A DNA stretch of 64,000 nt, taken from contig NZ_JBHSJJ010000002.1 of the NCBI RefSeq assembly GCF_042652345.1, positions 62,001 through 126,000 on the forward strand, given 5' to 3'. The position numbers and the translations under genes were made by a program. Shown here one piece after another: positions 9,432 through 19,600 of this stretch (positions within the stretch are counted from its first letter, which is position 1; each line of letters begins with the position of its first letter). The notes beneath the pieces were generated by a model. That model was not told where the DNA came from. It did no database searches and worked only from the letters and a program-made list of their open reading frames with translations. Source of the DNA: Negadavirga shengliensis (lineage in GTDB: Bacteria > Bacteroidota > Bacteroidia > Cytophagales > Cyclobacteriaceae).

Positions 9432-11017
9432 TCTTTAAAATCTTTTTCAAAATCGGTGGGATTAACCCACCCGGTATTGATTTGCTCTCCCTTCATAAAC
9501 CGGTTATAAAAATCCGCTGTGTTGGGCTCTGCATACTCATAAGCATCAAATAAATCTCCCTGGCCAAACATCCTTGGGTCATCTTCTTCCCTCAACCTTT
9601 CAAACAATTGATCTTTAAGGTTCTCCTTTACCGACTGGTACTCTGGATGGATGGCCAGGTTTTGCATACAGGCAGGATCCTTGGCCCGCGCATAGAGCTC
9701 TTCTGCAGGTCTTTTTCCAAACGCCATTTCCCAATAATGTTTTGTATCCGCATCACTCCGCCCGTTTAGGATAACGGTCTTGGTGGGGCTGCCATCCGTG
9801 TTCAGATAACCTGTTTCCGGATTGCCGGCAGGCCAACGATCTGTCTCGAAGTTATGGAGATAAATGTAATCTTCCGTGACGATCCCCCGAATAGGATAAC
9901 CTTCGTCATTCGGCCTACCCACATCATGTCTTTCCTTTCCTATAAGCACCGCATTCCGGCGGGGATCGATTTTCCCGGATTGCTCTGTGAAAAATATATC
10001 TGATAAGCTTCTCCCGGTGATGGAAGCCATTCCCGAAGCCTCTTGGTCTATTTCAGCCAGCTCCAAAAACGTGGGGGAAAAATCAGCAAAACTGATAAAA
10101 TCATCAATTACTCTTCCCGGATTCTTGATTCCTTTTGGCCACATAATGGCCAAAGGCAGGTGGTGTGAATATTCATAACCCTGGCCTTTGACCCTTGGAA
10201 ACGGCATACCGTTATCTGAGGTAACCACAACCACGGTATTATCCAGTTCACCCCTTTCTTCGAGTACAGCCAGAATACGTTGTAAGTGCCGGTCAAAGTA
10301 CTCAATTTCATAGGCATAATCCAGCATGTCATTTCTTACCGTATCATTATCAGGCCAGAACGGAGGCACTTCGTCGATCATATCCACATGCTTTCCCCCT
10401 AATACTTTTCCCGTTTCATATTCATAAGCCCGGTGTGGCTCGTAGCCTCCATACCAAAAATAAAAGGGCTGGCCTTCCTCCCTTGCGTCCAGAAACATTT
10501 CAAAATTAGCCGAATAATCGATTTTACTGATTTTTGAGGAGGGCGGCTCCGTAGTAAGCTCATTGTAGGCGATTCCGGTCAACTCCCTCCGCTTGCCATC
10601 CAACTCTCCGGGATTACCGGGAGCCCAACCCTTCCCGGTATAGCCGGTATGGTAGCCAAAGTTGCCCAACACTTCTACGTGAGAAAGAAATTTCTCTGGA
10701 AAATGTGGGATATGGTTGGCGGCCTCTTCCAGTTGCCAGGAATTACGGCCTGTGATAATGATGGACCTCGAAGGGGAACATTTTGCATTGGGAGTATAAG
10801 CACGGGTAAAAAGAATTCCTTCTTTGGCCACCCGATCAAAAGCAGGCGTCTGAACCCAATCCGTTCCATAGGCCCCCATATGGGGAAAGGACGCATCATC
10901 TGCTATGGCAAAAAGAATATTGGGTCTTATGTAAGGTTCATCTTTTTCTCCTTGGCAGGCAAAAAAAAAGAAAAGAACGAGACTTGCCGGAAACAAAAGG
11001 CGGTCCCTTGATTTCAT
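9428..11017 (-). CDS. Type I sulfatase, lipoprotein
   Basis: This S1-family sulfatase has 529 residues from the ATG at 11017. That start is preferred over an ATG at 11047, which would overlap the FGE gene, because it places a compact lipoprotein signal (SLVLFFFFACQ, Cys21) at the N-terminus. The formylglycine site is Cys80 in AKCSPSRSIIITGRN. Metal ligands lie in FAIADDASF and VVTSDNGMPF. It sits 11 bp after the FGE gene that would activate it, and its end overlaps the next sulfatase by 4 bp. As a lipoprotein it probably acts on the periplasmic or outer face of a membrane. Confidence 0.94.
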   Translation of the reverse strand: MKSRDRLLFPASLVLFFFFACQGEKDEPYIRPNILFAIADDASFPHMGAYGTDWVQTPAFDRVAKEGILFTRAYTPNAKCSPSRSIIITGRNSWQLEEAANHIPHFPEKFLSHVEVLGNFGYHTGYTGKGWAPGNPGELDGKRRELTGIAYNELTTEPPSSKISKIDYSANFEMFLDAREEGQPFYFWYGGYEPHRAYEYETGKVLGGKHVDMIDEVPPFWPDNDTVRNDMLDYAYEIEYFDRHLQRILAVLEERGELDNTVVVVTSDNGMPFPRVKGQGYEYSHHLPLAIMWPKGIKNPGRVIDDFISFADFSPTFLELAEIDQEASGMASITGRSLSDIFFTEQSGKIDPRRNAVLIGKERHDVGRPNDEGYPIRGIVTEDYIYLHNFETDRWPAGNPETGYLNTDGSPTKTVILNGRSDADTKHYWEMAFGKRPAEELYARAKDPACMQNLAIHPEYQSVKENLKDQLFERLREEDDPRMFGQGDLFDAYEYAEPNTADFYNRFMKGEQINTGWVNPTDFEKDFKE

Positions 11018-11028
11018 GATTCCAATAA

Positions 11029-12159
11029 CTAACGGGAAGATACGCATCTGAATCCTGTGTGTTCTAAACCTGTATCCGGTGATGACTTCATTTTCGCACT
11101 GACCCTATATCCTTCGCAATAAGATACATTACACATGAAGGAACCTCCCTTGACCACCTTTTTGGGTACCGTAGGTTCCTGGGGATCATAGCTTTTCCCC
11201 GGACCCTTAGGGTTTACCTGCATTTCATCACTGAGGTTTGCATAATAATTTTCATGGTACCAGTCATGGGTCCATTCCCACACATTTCCCGCCATATCAT
11301 ACAGGCCATAAGGGTTGGGATCGAACGACTTGACAGGTGCCAGCCCCTGATACCCGTCATTCCCTGTGTCTTTAAGCGGAAAATCACCTTGCCAGGTATT
11401 GGCTTTTGTCTTTCCGTTTTCCAGGGGTTCATTTCCCCAGGGAAACGACTTGCCGTCAGCACCTCCCCTGGCGGCATATTCCCATTCCGCTTCGGTGGGA
11501 AGTCTTTTGCCCGCCCACTCCGCATAGGCGACCGCATCTTCCCAGGCTATATGAACAACGGGATAATTTTCTTTACCTTGGATGGTACTGCCTGGCCCTT
11601 GCGGATGTTTCCAATTAGCCCCTTCTGTCCAGCTCCACCACTGGGCAGCGTTGTGCAATGAAATCGGCTTATTGGGTGGATTAAAGGTCAAAGACGCCGC
11701 TACCAGCACCTCATCCGGCGGCTTGGGAGTTCCCGGAGGCAATTGCTTCTTGATCTCCTCCCAATCCGGCTTTTTCTCCGCTACAGTCACATAACCTGTT
11801 GCTTCCACAAACTCAGCAAACTGACGGTTGGTCACTTCGGTTTCATCCATCCAAAAACCATCCACCTTTACCTTATGGGCAGGTTTTTCGTCTTTTCTCC
11901 CTCTACCATCCTGATCGCCCATGACAAACTCCCCTCCTTCTATCCAAATCATGCCCTCATGGGATACTTCACTTGTCGCGGATCCATAGAGGGTATCCGA
12001 ATCAGCAGACCGTACACCACCGAACCTGTCGGGGATATTATCATGGCAAGAGGCCGGATCATCCTCCTCCGCCTGTCTGTTTTTGTCGGAGGATGAGCAG
12101 GATAAGCTTAATGATGCTGAAATAAACGTGATATAAATAAGCCGGTGATAAAGGATCAT
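11029..12159 (-). CDS. Exported formylglycine-generating enzyme (SUMF1/FGE family)
   Basis: The start at 12159 gives 376 residues beginning with a lipoprotein signal (ISASLSLSCSSS, Cys21); an ATG at 12207 is an alternative. The FGE-sulfatase domain starts at MIWIEGGEFVMGD and includes GFWMDETEVTNRQFAEFV, RLPTEAEWEYAARGG and GNVWEWTHDWY. Near the C-terminus GGSFMCNVSYCEGYR keeps both cysteines of the copper-binding pair of true FGEs (about residues 343 and 348), followed by HTGFRC. That separates it from the many SUMF1-fold proteins lacking them. FGE oxidises the sulfatase active-site Cys to C-alpha-formylglycine using O2. The gene lies between sulfatase genes, so it probably matures its neighbours, apparently outside the cytoplasm. 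Confidence 0.9.
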   Translation of the reverse strand: MILYHRLIYITFISASLSLSCSSSDKNRQAEEDDPASCHDNIPDRFGGVRSADSDTLYGSATSEVSHEGMIWIEGGEFVMGDQDGRGRKDEKPAHKVKVDGFWMDETEVTNRQFAEFVEATGYVTVAEKKPDWEEIKKQLPPGTPKPPDEVLVAASLTFNPPNKPISLHNAAQWWSWTEGANWKHPQGPGSTIQGKENYPVVHIAWEDAVAYAEWAGKRLPTEAEWEYAARGGADGKSFPWGNEPLENGKTKANTWQGDFPLKDTGNDGYQGLAPVKSFDPNPYGLYDMAGNVWEWTHDWYHENYYANLSDEMQVNPKGPGKSYDPQEPTVPKKVVKGGSFMCNVSYCEGYRVSAKMKSSPDTGLEHTGFRCVSSR

Positions 12160-12268
12160 GGTGACAGTTTTACTATTTTTTCGCTCCAATTTAACCAACA
12201 TCCACAAAATCCCCTATTTATACCAGGTATTTTTGATAAACAGCAAATAAATGGTATAAGAAAATCCG

Positions 12269-14185
12269 TTACCATTCCCCTTTGAGATAGGCCAACCGGC
12301 GCAAAACCTCATCATTGGTGGTTTCAGGATTTATGAGATCCGGAGCCAGTACAAATTCATAAGAAGAATGGTCCCTGAAATAAACCAAGGTGTTAAGGGC
12401 CAAAAGAACTTCCACAGGATTTTCGGCCGTATTGATTAAATCAACCAACCGGTCATAAGGCGATGCCTGTTCGATAATCCCCATAAATTCTATCGCCCTC
12501 AACTTCACCATATTGTCCGGAGCTGATTGCAGTGGGCTTATTTTGGCAGTGAGGGGTTTGGCCTCTTCTCCAAATGTGGAAGCTACGGTCAGTGCCCAGT
12601 ATATTTCCAGAGAATTGCCGCTTTCCAGTATTTGTGAAAGCTTCTCAAAAGCTTCCTGGAAGGGCATGCATGCCCAAGTATTGATTGTTATCAATTTGTC
12701 CAATTGATGGTGAAATCGATTGCCAAAAAGCACGGGGTTGCCTATGGCCTCGGTCACCAATACACTCTCGGGCAAAAAACCCAGATCATGGGATTCCAAT
12801 AATTTTTGATTAATCATCCCCCGCATTTTCGAGAGATCTTGTTGATGTGACGCTACAGGTGCCAGGTTGTTTAACTCATACGGGTCTTTTTCCAGATCGA
12901 AGAGCATTTCCACCGGTTTGCTTTGAAAGAACCTTTGCTGCGACTCATCCAGGCCATGATCATAAAACATGTCTCTCCATTCGGCAAAAGCCAGCATTTT
13001 GTAACGGTAGTTGTTATGCAGGGCGTCCGGGTAAAAGGGCTGAAAGCTGCGTATGTATTTCCACTTGCCTTTTCTTATTGAGCGGACCATCTCATATTTT
13101 TCGTCAAACCGGTCCGCATAACCTACCGCTTCGTCCCTGCTTTCCAATTCCCTCACATCAATTCCCTGGCCTAGAAAAGGCATCCCATCCATTTGGTCAG
13201 GTACAGGAATTCCCGCCAGATTCAGAACCGTAGGAGCAAAATCCACAAAGCTGACAAACCCTTTCACCTCTGTCCCCTGTGGAACCTGAACCAAATGCTG
13301 CCAGTTTTCCGGGACCCGCACCACCAGTGGCACATGCAAGCCCGTTTCATAAAGGTACCCCTTGCTTCCCGGCAACACGCCGCCATGGTCTCCAAAATAG
13401 AAGACAAACGTATCTTCCAACAAACCGTCTTTTTCTAATTCTTTAAGAACATTTCCTACCCATTCATCTATTTCCCTGATCTTGTCCCTATGGTAGGCCA
13501 CCGTAAAACGGAACGTCGGCGTATCGGGATAATAAGGAGGTAACCAAACGCTGTCCGGTTCGTCCGCAGGCTGGTATTCCCGCATCAGATCCCGGTCAAA
13601 ATGCAGTCTGCTTTCATGGGATTCCATAAAGGTTTCCTTATGGAAAAACGGTTGATCCACGGCTTTTCGGTTCTTCCAGGTGGCCCGGCTGGAGGATTCA
13701 TCCCAAACGCCTTCCCCTTCCACCGCATTGTAATCTTTCTTGGCATTGTTGGTGGTATGGTAGCCGGCTTTTCTAAGATAAGCCGGAAACATTTCCAAAC
13801 CATCAGGCATCGGGGCTATTTCAATCTTCCGGTGCAGGTGCATGGCGGTACGGGTGGCCAAGGTACCGGTAATTAAGGTACTTCTGGCCACTGAGCAAAC
13901 AGGCGAATTGGAAAAGGCATGGATAAAGGTAAGCCCCTCTTCAGCCATTGTCCTGATATGAGGCGTCGGCACTCCATTAGGGTCAAAAAGATCCATGTGA
14001 TGTTTGGAATTGTCTTCCGAAATGAGAAATACCATATTGGGTTTTTTCGCGTTTTTCGATTCGCTTTCCCATGCTGTCCCGGCTATATTTGCTTGTGGGT
14101 AAGTCTGCTGAAAACCTGTGAAAGTGAAGGTCAAAAGGTATAAAAGAACTTTTATGGATAGTCCATGTACTTTTTTTAATTTCAT
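12269..14185 (-). CDS. Sulfatase-family protein with non-canonical CSVAR active-site motif and HEAT-like C-terminus
   Basis: This 638-residue S1-type sulfatase shares its whole layout with the 613-residue enzyme at 6129-7970. It has a signal peptide, FLISEDNSKHHMD for the first metal site, YFGDHGGVLPGSKG for the second, and a helical HEAT-like tail (about 490-638). The expected formylglycine site reads SPVCSVARSTLITG with Cys97, so the proline of C-x-P-x-R is valine. The Arg and following residues are intact, so the protein may still be matured by FGE, but this is not certain. It is the first catalytic gene downstream of SusD, separated from it only by the oppositely oriented DUF1905 gene. 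Confidence 0.9.
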   Translation of the reverse strand: MKLKKVHGLSIKVLLYLLTFTFTGFQQTYPQANIAGTAWESESKNAKKPNMVFLISEDNSKHHMDLFDPNGVPTPHIRTMAEEGLTFIHAFSNSPVCSVARSTLITGTLATRTAMHLHRKIEIAPMPDGLEMFPAYLRKAGYHTTNNAKKDYNAVEGEGVWDESSSRATWKNRKAVDQPFFHKETFMESHESRLHFDRDLMREYQPADEPDSVWLPPYYPDTPTFRFTVAYHRDKIREIDEWVGNVLKELEKDGLLEDTFVFYFGDHGGVLPGSKGYLYETGLHVPLVVRVPENWQHLVQVPQGTEVKGFVSFVDFAPTVLNLAGIPVPDQMDGMPFLGQGIDVRELESRDEAVGYADRFDEKYEMVRSIRKGKWKYIRSFQPFYPDALHNNYRYKMLAFAEWRDMFYDHGLDESQQRFFQSKPVEMLFDLEKDPYELNNLAPVASHQQDLSKMRGMINQKLLESHDLGFLPESVLVTEAIGNPVLFGNRFHHQLDKLITINTWACMPFQEAFEKLSQILESGNSLEIYWALTVASTFGEEAKPLTAKISPLQSAPDNMVKLRAIEFMGIIEQASPYDRLVDLINTAENPVEVLLALNTLVYFRDHSSYEFVLAPDLINPETTNDEVLRRLAYLKGEW

Positions 14186-14436
14186 TGGTTAATTGGGGTT
14201 ACGGTCATCTGCACTGAATCAATATCATGACAATTAGGAAAAAACATCTCCTCTATATATTTTGTCATCTTCATCACATTTCCCTCTCAAAGTGGCAAAA
14301 ATAAAGAATGTAAACAAGATAATATGGAAATTTACAAACCAAAGCCCATCAAGGGAAACTGGTTTTGGGCCGGCCGGTAGCAAACCCTATCCGAAACCGC
14401 CAAATTTTATTAACTTTCAGGAAATGGCAGTCTATC

Positions 14437-14967
14437 ATGGAAAAAACCAAGACATTTACCACCACCCTTGAAAATTTCCATTCCAATTTGTGGCAACACC
14501 ACCTACCTGTTCCTGAAGATATTGCCACGTTCTTTATTGAAGGCGACAACAGACGGGTTCTTTGTCAGGTAAATGGGTTGGAGGGGTTTCATACCGCACT
14601 GATGAAATGCAGGGACTATTGGTATATCCTCCTCAATAAAGCATTAAAGGATAAATTAGATATATATGAGGGGGATAAAGTCCATGTTTTTCTGGAAAAA
14701 GACCGGACAACCTATGGGCACGGGATGCCCGAAGAACTGCAGGCATTGCTTGATCAGGACGAGGAGGGCAACCGTCACTTTAAAGCGCTCACTATGGGAA
14801 AACAGAGAAGTCTTATTTATATCGTCAATAAAGTGAAAAGTTCTCCATCCCGTCTCAACAAGGCCCTTGCCATTGTCCATCATTTAAAGGACGCCAATGG
14901 GAAACTGGATTTTAGAAAACTCAATGAAAAAATCAAGTATTACAATAATCTGGAAAGGGGAAAGTAG
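14437..14967 (+). CDS. DUF1905 plus OmdA (YdeI/OmpD-associated) domain protein
   Basis: Starting at the ATG at 14437 gives 176 residues. An ATG at 14365 in the same frame adds a poorly structured extension. The first half matches the DUF1905 beta-barrel (HHLPVPEDIATFF, YWYILLNKALKDKLDIYEGD, VHVFLEKDRTTYG). The second half is the OmdA domain (EELQALLDQDEEGNRHFKAL, GKQRSLIYIVNKVKSSPSRL). Members are small cytosolic proteins linked in some bacteria to bacteriocin or stress protection; the biochemical function is not settled. It is alone on the plus strand inside a leftward PUL, so it is probably an insertion or an independent unit. A bidirectional hairpin terminator separates it from susD. Confidence 0.8.
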   Translation: MEKTKTFTTTLENFHSNLWQHHLPVPEDIATFFIEGDNRRVLCQVNGLEGFHTALMKCRDYWYILLNKALKDKLDIYEGDKVHVFLEKDRTTYGHGMPEELQALLDQDEEGNRHFKALTMGKQRSLIYIVNKVKSSPSRLNKALAIVHHLKDANGKLDFRKLNEKIKYYNNLERGK

Positions 14968-15045
14968 TGGACAAAGAAAGTCTGCATATCTAAAATCATT
15001 CAAATGCTTACAAGAAATACGCTGTTGGATACTTCTCAATATCCA

Positions 15046-15081
15046 AAAAAAGAGCGGTAGAGGAAATCCACCGCTCTTTTT
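15046..15081. terminator. Bidirectional intrinsic terminator
   Basis: An 8-bp stem AGAGCGGT/ACCGCTCT (15051-15058 and 15070-15077) is flanked by an A-run on the left and a T-run on the right, so it can terminate both the plus-strand DUF1905 gene and the minus-strand susC-susD transcript. Confidence 0.8.
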
Positions 15082-15105
15082 GTATTTATACAATCAATTG
15101 AATTA

Positions 15106-16620
15106 TCAGTATCCAGGGTTTTGTGGTCCAAGGTTAGGGTTCACATCCAGTTCTATCCGTGGAAGCGGCATCAGGTAATCCCTTGACGCGTCAAAATTAG
15201 CCTGTGGCTCCAATGAATTGGGGCCTTTAAAAACCTGATCCCCCATTCTTCTTCTTTGGATATCATACCATCGTTTGAATTCAAATGAAAGTTCAATCCT
15301 CCTCTCTTCCAACACCAGGTCAATGAAAGCGTCCTTGCTCAATCCCGACTGAACATCTTCAGGAAAGGTACTCACCTGTCCCCCGGCGTTTCTTGCCCTC
15401 TCCCTGACTTCATTTACATATCCGATCGCCTCTGCGTTCGGCCCGTTATTTACCTCGGTCAAAGCCTCAGCAGCCGTCAAAAGGATCTCCGCATACCTCA
15501 TAGCCGCATAGTTGTGGTCTGAATACCTGCCTTCCGCGTTGCTGTTGCCAGGATACCTTCTGTATTTGGCAATATGGGGCCGTTGGGTATTGTCAAACTG
15601 ACTATAAGGAGTCATTACGCCGTTTACGGGCGCTTCAGCAGCAAAGCTGACCCCTTTCCTGTAATCACGGTCATCCCAGGTATTGTAAACAGCCATGGAA
15701 GGCACACATACACTCCAACCCAACTCATCTGCACCCCGGATGCCGGTCATGGGCGCCATCAGGTCATCGTTGGCTCCGCCACCGCCATTTTGCTGTCCCA
15801 GGAATTCCACAGCAAAAATGTGTTCCCTCATGTTGTTGGCCAGTTCGGCCCTGAATAGATCCTGGTAGTCTGCTTCCAGGTCATAACCAAATCTGCTTTT
15901 GTTGTCAATCACCCATTTGGCTTCATTATAAGCTTGCTGATAGTTCTCAAGCGTCAGGTGTACGGTCGCCAGATAAGATGCCGCAGTTCCTTTTGTAGGT
16001 CTGGAGCGGACATCCGACGGTTGGGTATCGGGCAACCACTCTTTGGCAAATACCAGGTCTGCCAAAATCCCCTCATAAACCTGCGCCGCCGGCGTCTTTG
16101 AAAGTTCTTTGACTGATTCAGGATCAGTGATGAAATAGTCGATATACGGAATATCTCCAAAAGTGCGGACAAGGTGGAAATAACTGAATGCCCGGACAAA
16201 CCGCGCTTCCGCTACAAGCCTGTTTCTGTCTGCATCAGACATGTCAACGATATCAGCCCCGGCAATAGCTGCATTGACGGCACTGATCACCTGATACCAA
16301 TAAGGCCAAAAGGAACGGATCATCCCGTTATTGTCGTCCATATTGAAATCGTTCACCTGCTGCCGTTCAGCAGGGGTACCCCTATCTCCAATGTCCACCA
16401 TATCTCCACGCAGCATCAGGGCAGTGACAAACTGCCTGCCATACAGTCGCTCGGAGGCAATCCAGCCATAAGCACCAAATATGGCTGTTTGCACGTCATT
16501 GGCTGAATTGAATAGACTTTCCGGCGCCAAAAGTCCCACCGGCCTCTCTTCCAGGTCTGCACAGCCCGCAAAAAAACAGGTCATTGCCACTGCAATCGAT
16601 TTATATATTTTGTTTTTCAT
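15106..16620 (-). CDS. SusD/RagB family outer-membrane glycan-binding lipoprotein
   Basis: This 504-residue protein has a lipobox at Cys20 (CFFAGCADLEERP) and the SusD helical fold with TPR-like repeats (ADRNRLVAEARFVRAFSYFHL, YQQAYNEAKWVIDN). It has the C-terminal block typical of the family (ALTEVNNGPNAEAIGYVNEV, LVLEERRIELSFEFKRWYDI) and ends in NPNLGPQNPGY. SusD proteins sit as a lid on the SusC transporter and bind the glycan at the cell surface. The gene begins 25 bp after susC on the same strand, the normal arrangement. Its ligand here is probably a sulfated glycan, inferred from the adjoining sulfatase genes. Confidence 0.96.
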   Translation of the reverse strand: MKNKIYKSIAVAMTCFFAGCADLEERPVGLLAPESLFNSANDVQTAIFGAYGWIASERLYGRQFVTALMLRGDMVDIGDRGTPAERQQVNDFNMDDNNGMIRSFWPYWYQVISAVNAAIAGADIVDMSDADRNRLVAEARFVRAFSYFHLVRTFGDIPYIDYFITDPESVKELSKTPAAQVYEGILADLVFAKEWLPDTQPSDVRSRPTKGTAASYLATVHLTLENYQQAYNEAKWVIDNKSRFGYDLEADYQDLFRAELANNMREHIFAVEFLGQQNGGGGANDDLMAPMTGIRGADELGWSVCVPSMAVYNTWDDRDYRKGVSFAAEAPVNGVMTPYSQFDNTQRPHIAKYRRYPGNSNAEGRYSDHNYAAMRYAEILLTAAEALTEVNNGPNAEAIGYVNEVRERARNAGGQVSTFPEDVQSGLSKDAFIDLVLEERRIELSFEFKRWYDIQRRRMGDQVFKGPNSLEPQANFDASRDYLMPLPRIELDVNPNLGPQNPGY

Positions 16621-16645
16621 GATATTGTCTGTTTAAGTTCAGGAT

Positions 16646-19600
16646 TTAAAAGCCCACGTTCAAGCCAAAAGTATAGTTTTTGGCATTGGGATAACTTCCG
16701 TAATCAAGTCCCAGGTTTCTGTTGCCGTTAGTGGCACCGCTTGACTGGTAGTTTACCTCGGGATCGTATCCTCTGTAACTGGTGAAAGTCAATATATTCT
16801 GGGCACTCGCATATACCCTCAGCCTTCTGACTTTCAACTTGTTCAGCACAGGCTGGGGAAAATTGTATCCCAATGATAGGTTTTTAAGCCTTGTAAAGGT
16901 GCCATCATATATCCATCTGGTAGACACCCTCCTGGTACGGCCATTGGCTGCCTTAGGGATATCTGTGTTGGTATTGGTAGGTGTCCACCTGTTGAGGGCG
17001 GCTGTGGTAGCGTTGTTGATACCGGACAACAGGTCCAATTCCATTAAGGTATAACTCAGGATATCATTACCATACGAACCCTGAAAGAAGATATTCAGGT
17101 CAAAATTCTTCCACCTGAAATCATTGTTCCATCCCCATATAAAATCCGGATGTGGATTCCCAATGATATCCCGGTCATCACTGTTGAGTACGCCATCGCC
17201 GTTCAGGTCCCTGAACTTTTCGCCACCGGGGGTCTGCTCAAAACCGCCACCGGGTATAAATTCATCCCCTTCCTGATATACACCATCATATATCCAGCCG
17301 AAGAAGCTGCCTACGGGATAGCCTTCCCTCAACAGCTGAGTATTTCCCAAACCTACCATATGACCAGGTCCCGAACCATACTGGATTTCATTGCCGTCCG
17401 GTAAGGAAAGCACTTTGTTCACGTTTCTGGAGAAATTGATATCTGTATCCCACTGAAATGCTCCAGTCAGATTTCTTGAAGCGATTGTAATTTCGAACCC
17501 TTTGTTTTCCACCTGACCAATATTCCTCAATTGATTGGTATAACCCGAGTATTGGGGCAATTGCACTGCAAACAATAAATCAGAGGTGACCATCCTATAA
17601 TATTCAGCAGATAAAGTTACCCTGTCATTCCAAAAACCCATATCCGTACCAATGTTCAGTTGGGCGGTGGTTTCCCATGTCAGGTTGTCATTGGCAACCG
17701 TGGTAGGCCGAACTGCATTGACTGGCGCATTATTGATGACGGTAAACACGGGAGAGAACCTGGCCAACGTTTGGTAAGGCGAAATAGCCTGGTTGCCGGT
17801 GATTCCATAGCTCCCTCTCCATTTCCAGAAACTTATCAGGTCTGAATCTTCCAGAAATTTCTCGTTCTTCATGTTCCAGGCTACGGCACCGGATGGGAAA
17901 AATGCCCATTTATGGTTACGGCTGAAAGTAGAAGAACCATCATACCTGGCGTTGAACGTAAACAGGTATTTATCACTTAGGGAGTAATTTACCCTACCAT
18001 AATAGGAAGAAATCTGCCAGTCAGTAAACCCTGAACTTGGAGCCTGCCAAACTGCCGATGAACCCAGATTCCAGAAAGAAAAGGCATCTGTGATAAATGA
18101 AGTGCCTCTTGCACCCCAATTCTCACTTTCCGATGCCTGGAAGGAATAACCTGCCATACCGGTGATGGTGTGGATTTCATTGAAGGTCTTGGAATAAGTC
18201 AGGTAATTTTCATTTAGCACCAAGGTACTTCTTGAGGCATTGATCCGGGCGTCGCCACCCACATTCCTACCTTCGGTTACTGAAGTAGGCGAATATAAAC
18301 CGTTCCTGCCTGAATTGGTGGTGGCTCCAAAAGTGGTTCTGAATTTGAGATTGTCCACGATATCATATTCCGCATATAAATTACCCTGAAACCTGTCTCT
18401 CACATCTTCATTTATCAAAGATGTGGCCACAGCATAGGGATTATCGTGTGGGTCATTCAATCTGGCTACGGTGAACGAACCGTCCTCCCTGTATATCGGC
18501 TGGTCAGGTTCAAATTTAAAAGCGGAAGCCACTACCCCTGGCGTCAAGCCGCCGGATCCTTCCTGGGTTCTGACGCCATCGCTGGCACTTCTCTGGGCAA
18601 AGATATTTAATCCGAAACGGAGTTTATCGGTGGCTTTTACATCAAGGTTACTGGTGATGGAAAAACGGTTGAAGTTGGAGTTGATGATCACCCCTTTTTG
18701 GTCAAAATAGGCACCGGAAACGTAATAATTCACCGCATCGTTTCCACCGGATACGGACAACTGGTAGTTTTGGATCCCACCTGTTCTGAAAATCTGATCC
18801 TGCCAATCCGTATCAGCTCCCATAGGCTGTATGTTGGGTCTGGCTTCTGAAATATAGTCAATAAACTGGTCCGCATTCAACAGGTCCAGACGGTTAATTT
18901 CGTTTTGAACGGAGTAAGAGGAGTTGAACTCTATTCTGGCTTCGCCTTTCTTACCCCTTTTGGTGGTGATCATAATGACACCATTGGCCCCCCGCGAACC
19001 GTATATGGCTGTAGCGGACGCATCCTTCAACACTTCAATGGATTCAATATCTTCAGGAGGGGGCATGGCAGCACCGATAAAGCCATCCACTACAAATATA
19101 GGATCACTGCTGGCATTAATGGAAGTCCCTCCTCTTATTCTTACTTTCAAATCCGCCCCAGGGGCACCGTTGTTAGCCTGTATTTGTACACCCGCGGCCC
19201 TACCCTGCAGTGCCTGCACCGCATTGATGGCAGGATAAGCCGTGAGCTGTTCGGATTTCACCGAAGAAACCGCCCCCGTAAGATCGCTTCTTTTCTGTGT
19301 ACCATATCCGATAACCACCACCTCTTCTAAGGAAGAAGCATCCATGTCCATGGTCACGTTGATTTCCGACTGGTTGCCGATTGGTATCCGCTGTGTTTCA
19401 TAACCGATATAAGAAAATACCAGAACGGCATTGTCTGCCACCGTTAGCGAGTAGCTTCCATCCAGATCCGTTACCGTACCCGTCGCGGTGCCCTGCACTG
19501 AAACGGTAGCTCCTGGCAATGGTTCTCCGGTTTCGTCCCTTACCACCCCCCGGATGGTCCTGTCCATTACAGAAACCACTTCTACAACGGGTTTGTCTAC

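Noticed and set aside
12269..14185. Calling the CSVAR sulfatase a pseudogene
   Set aside because: The frame is intact, metal-binding motifs are kept and its length equals its paralogue; only one motif residue differs.
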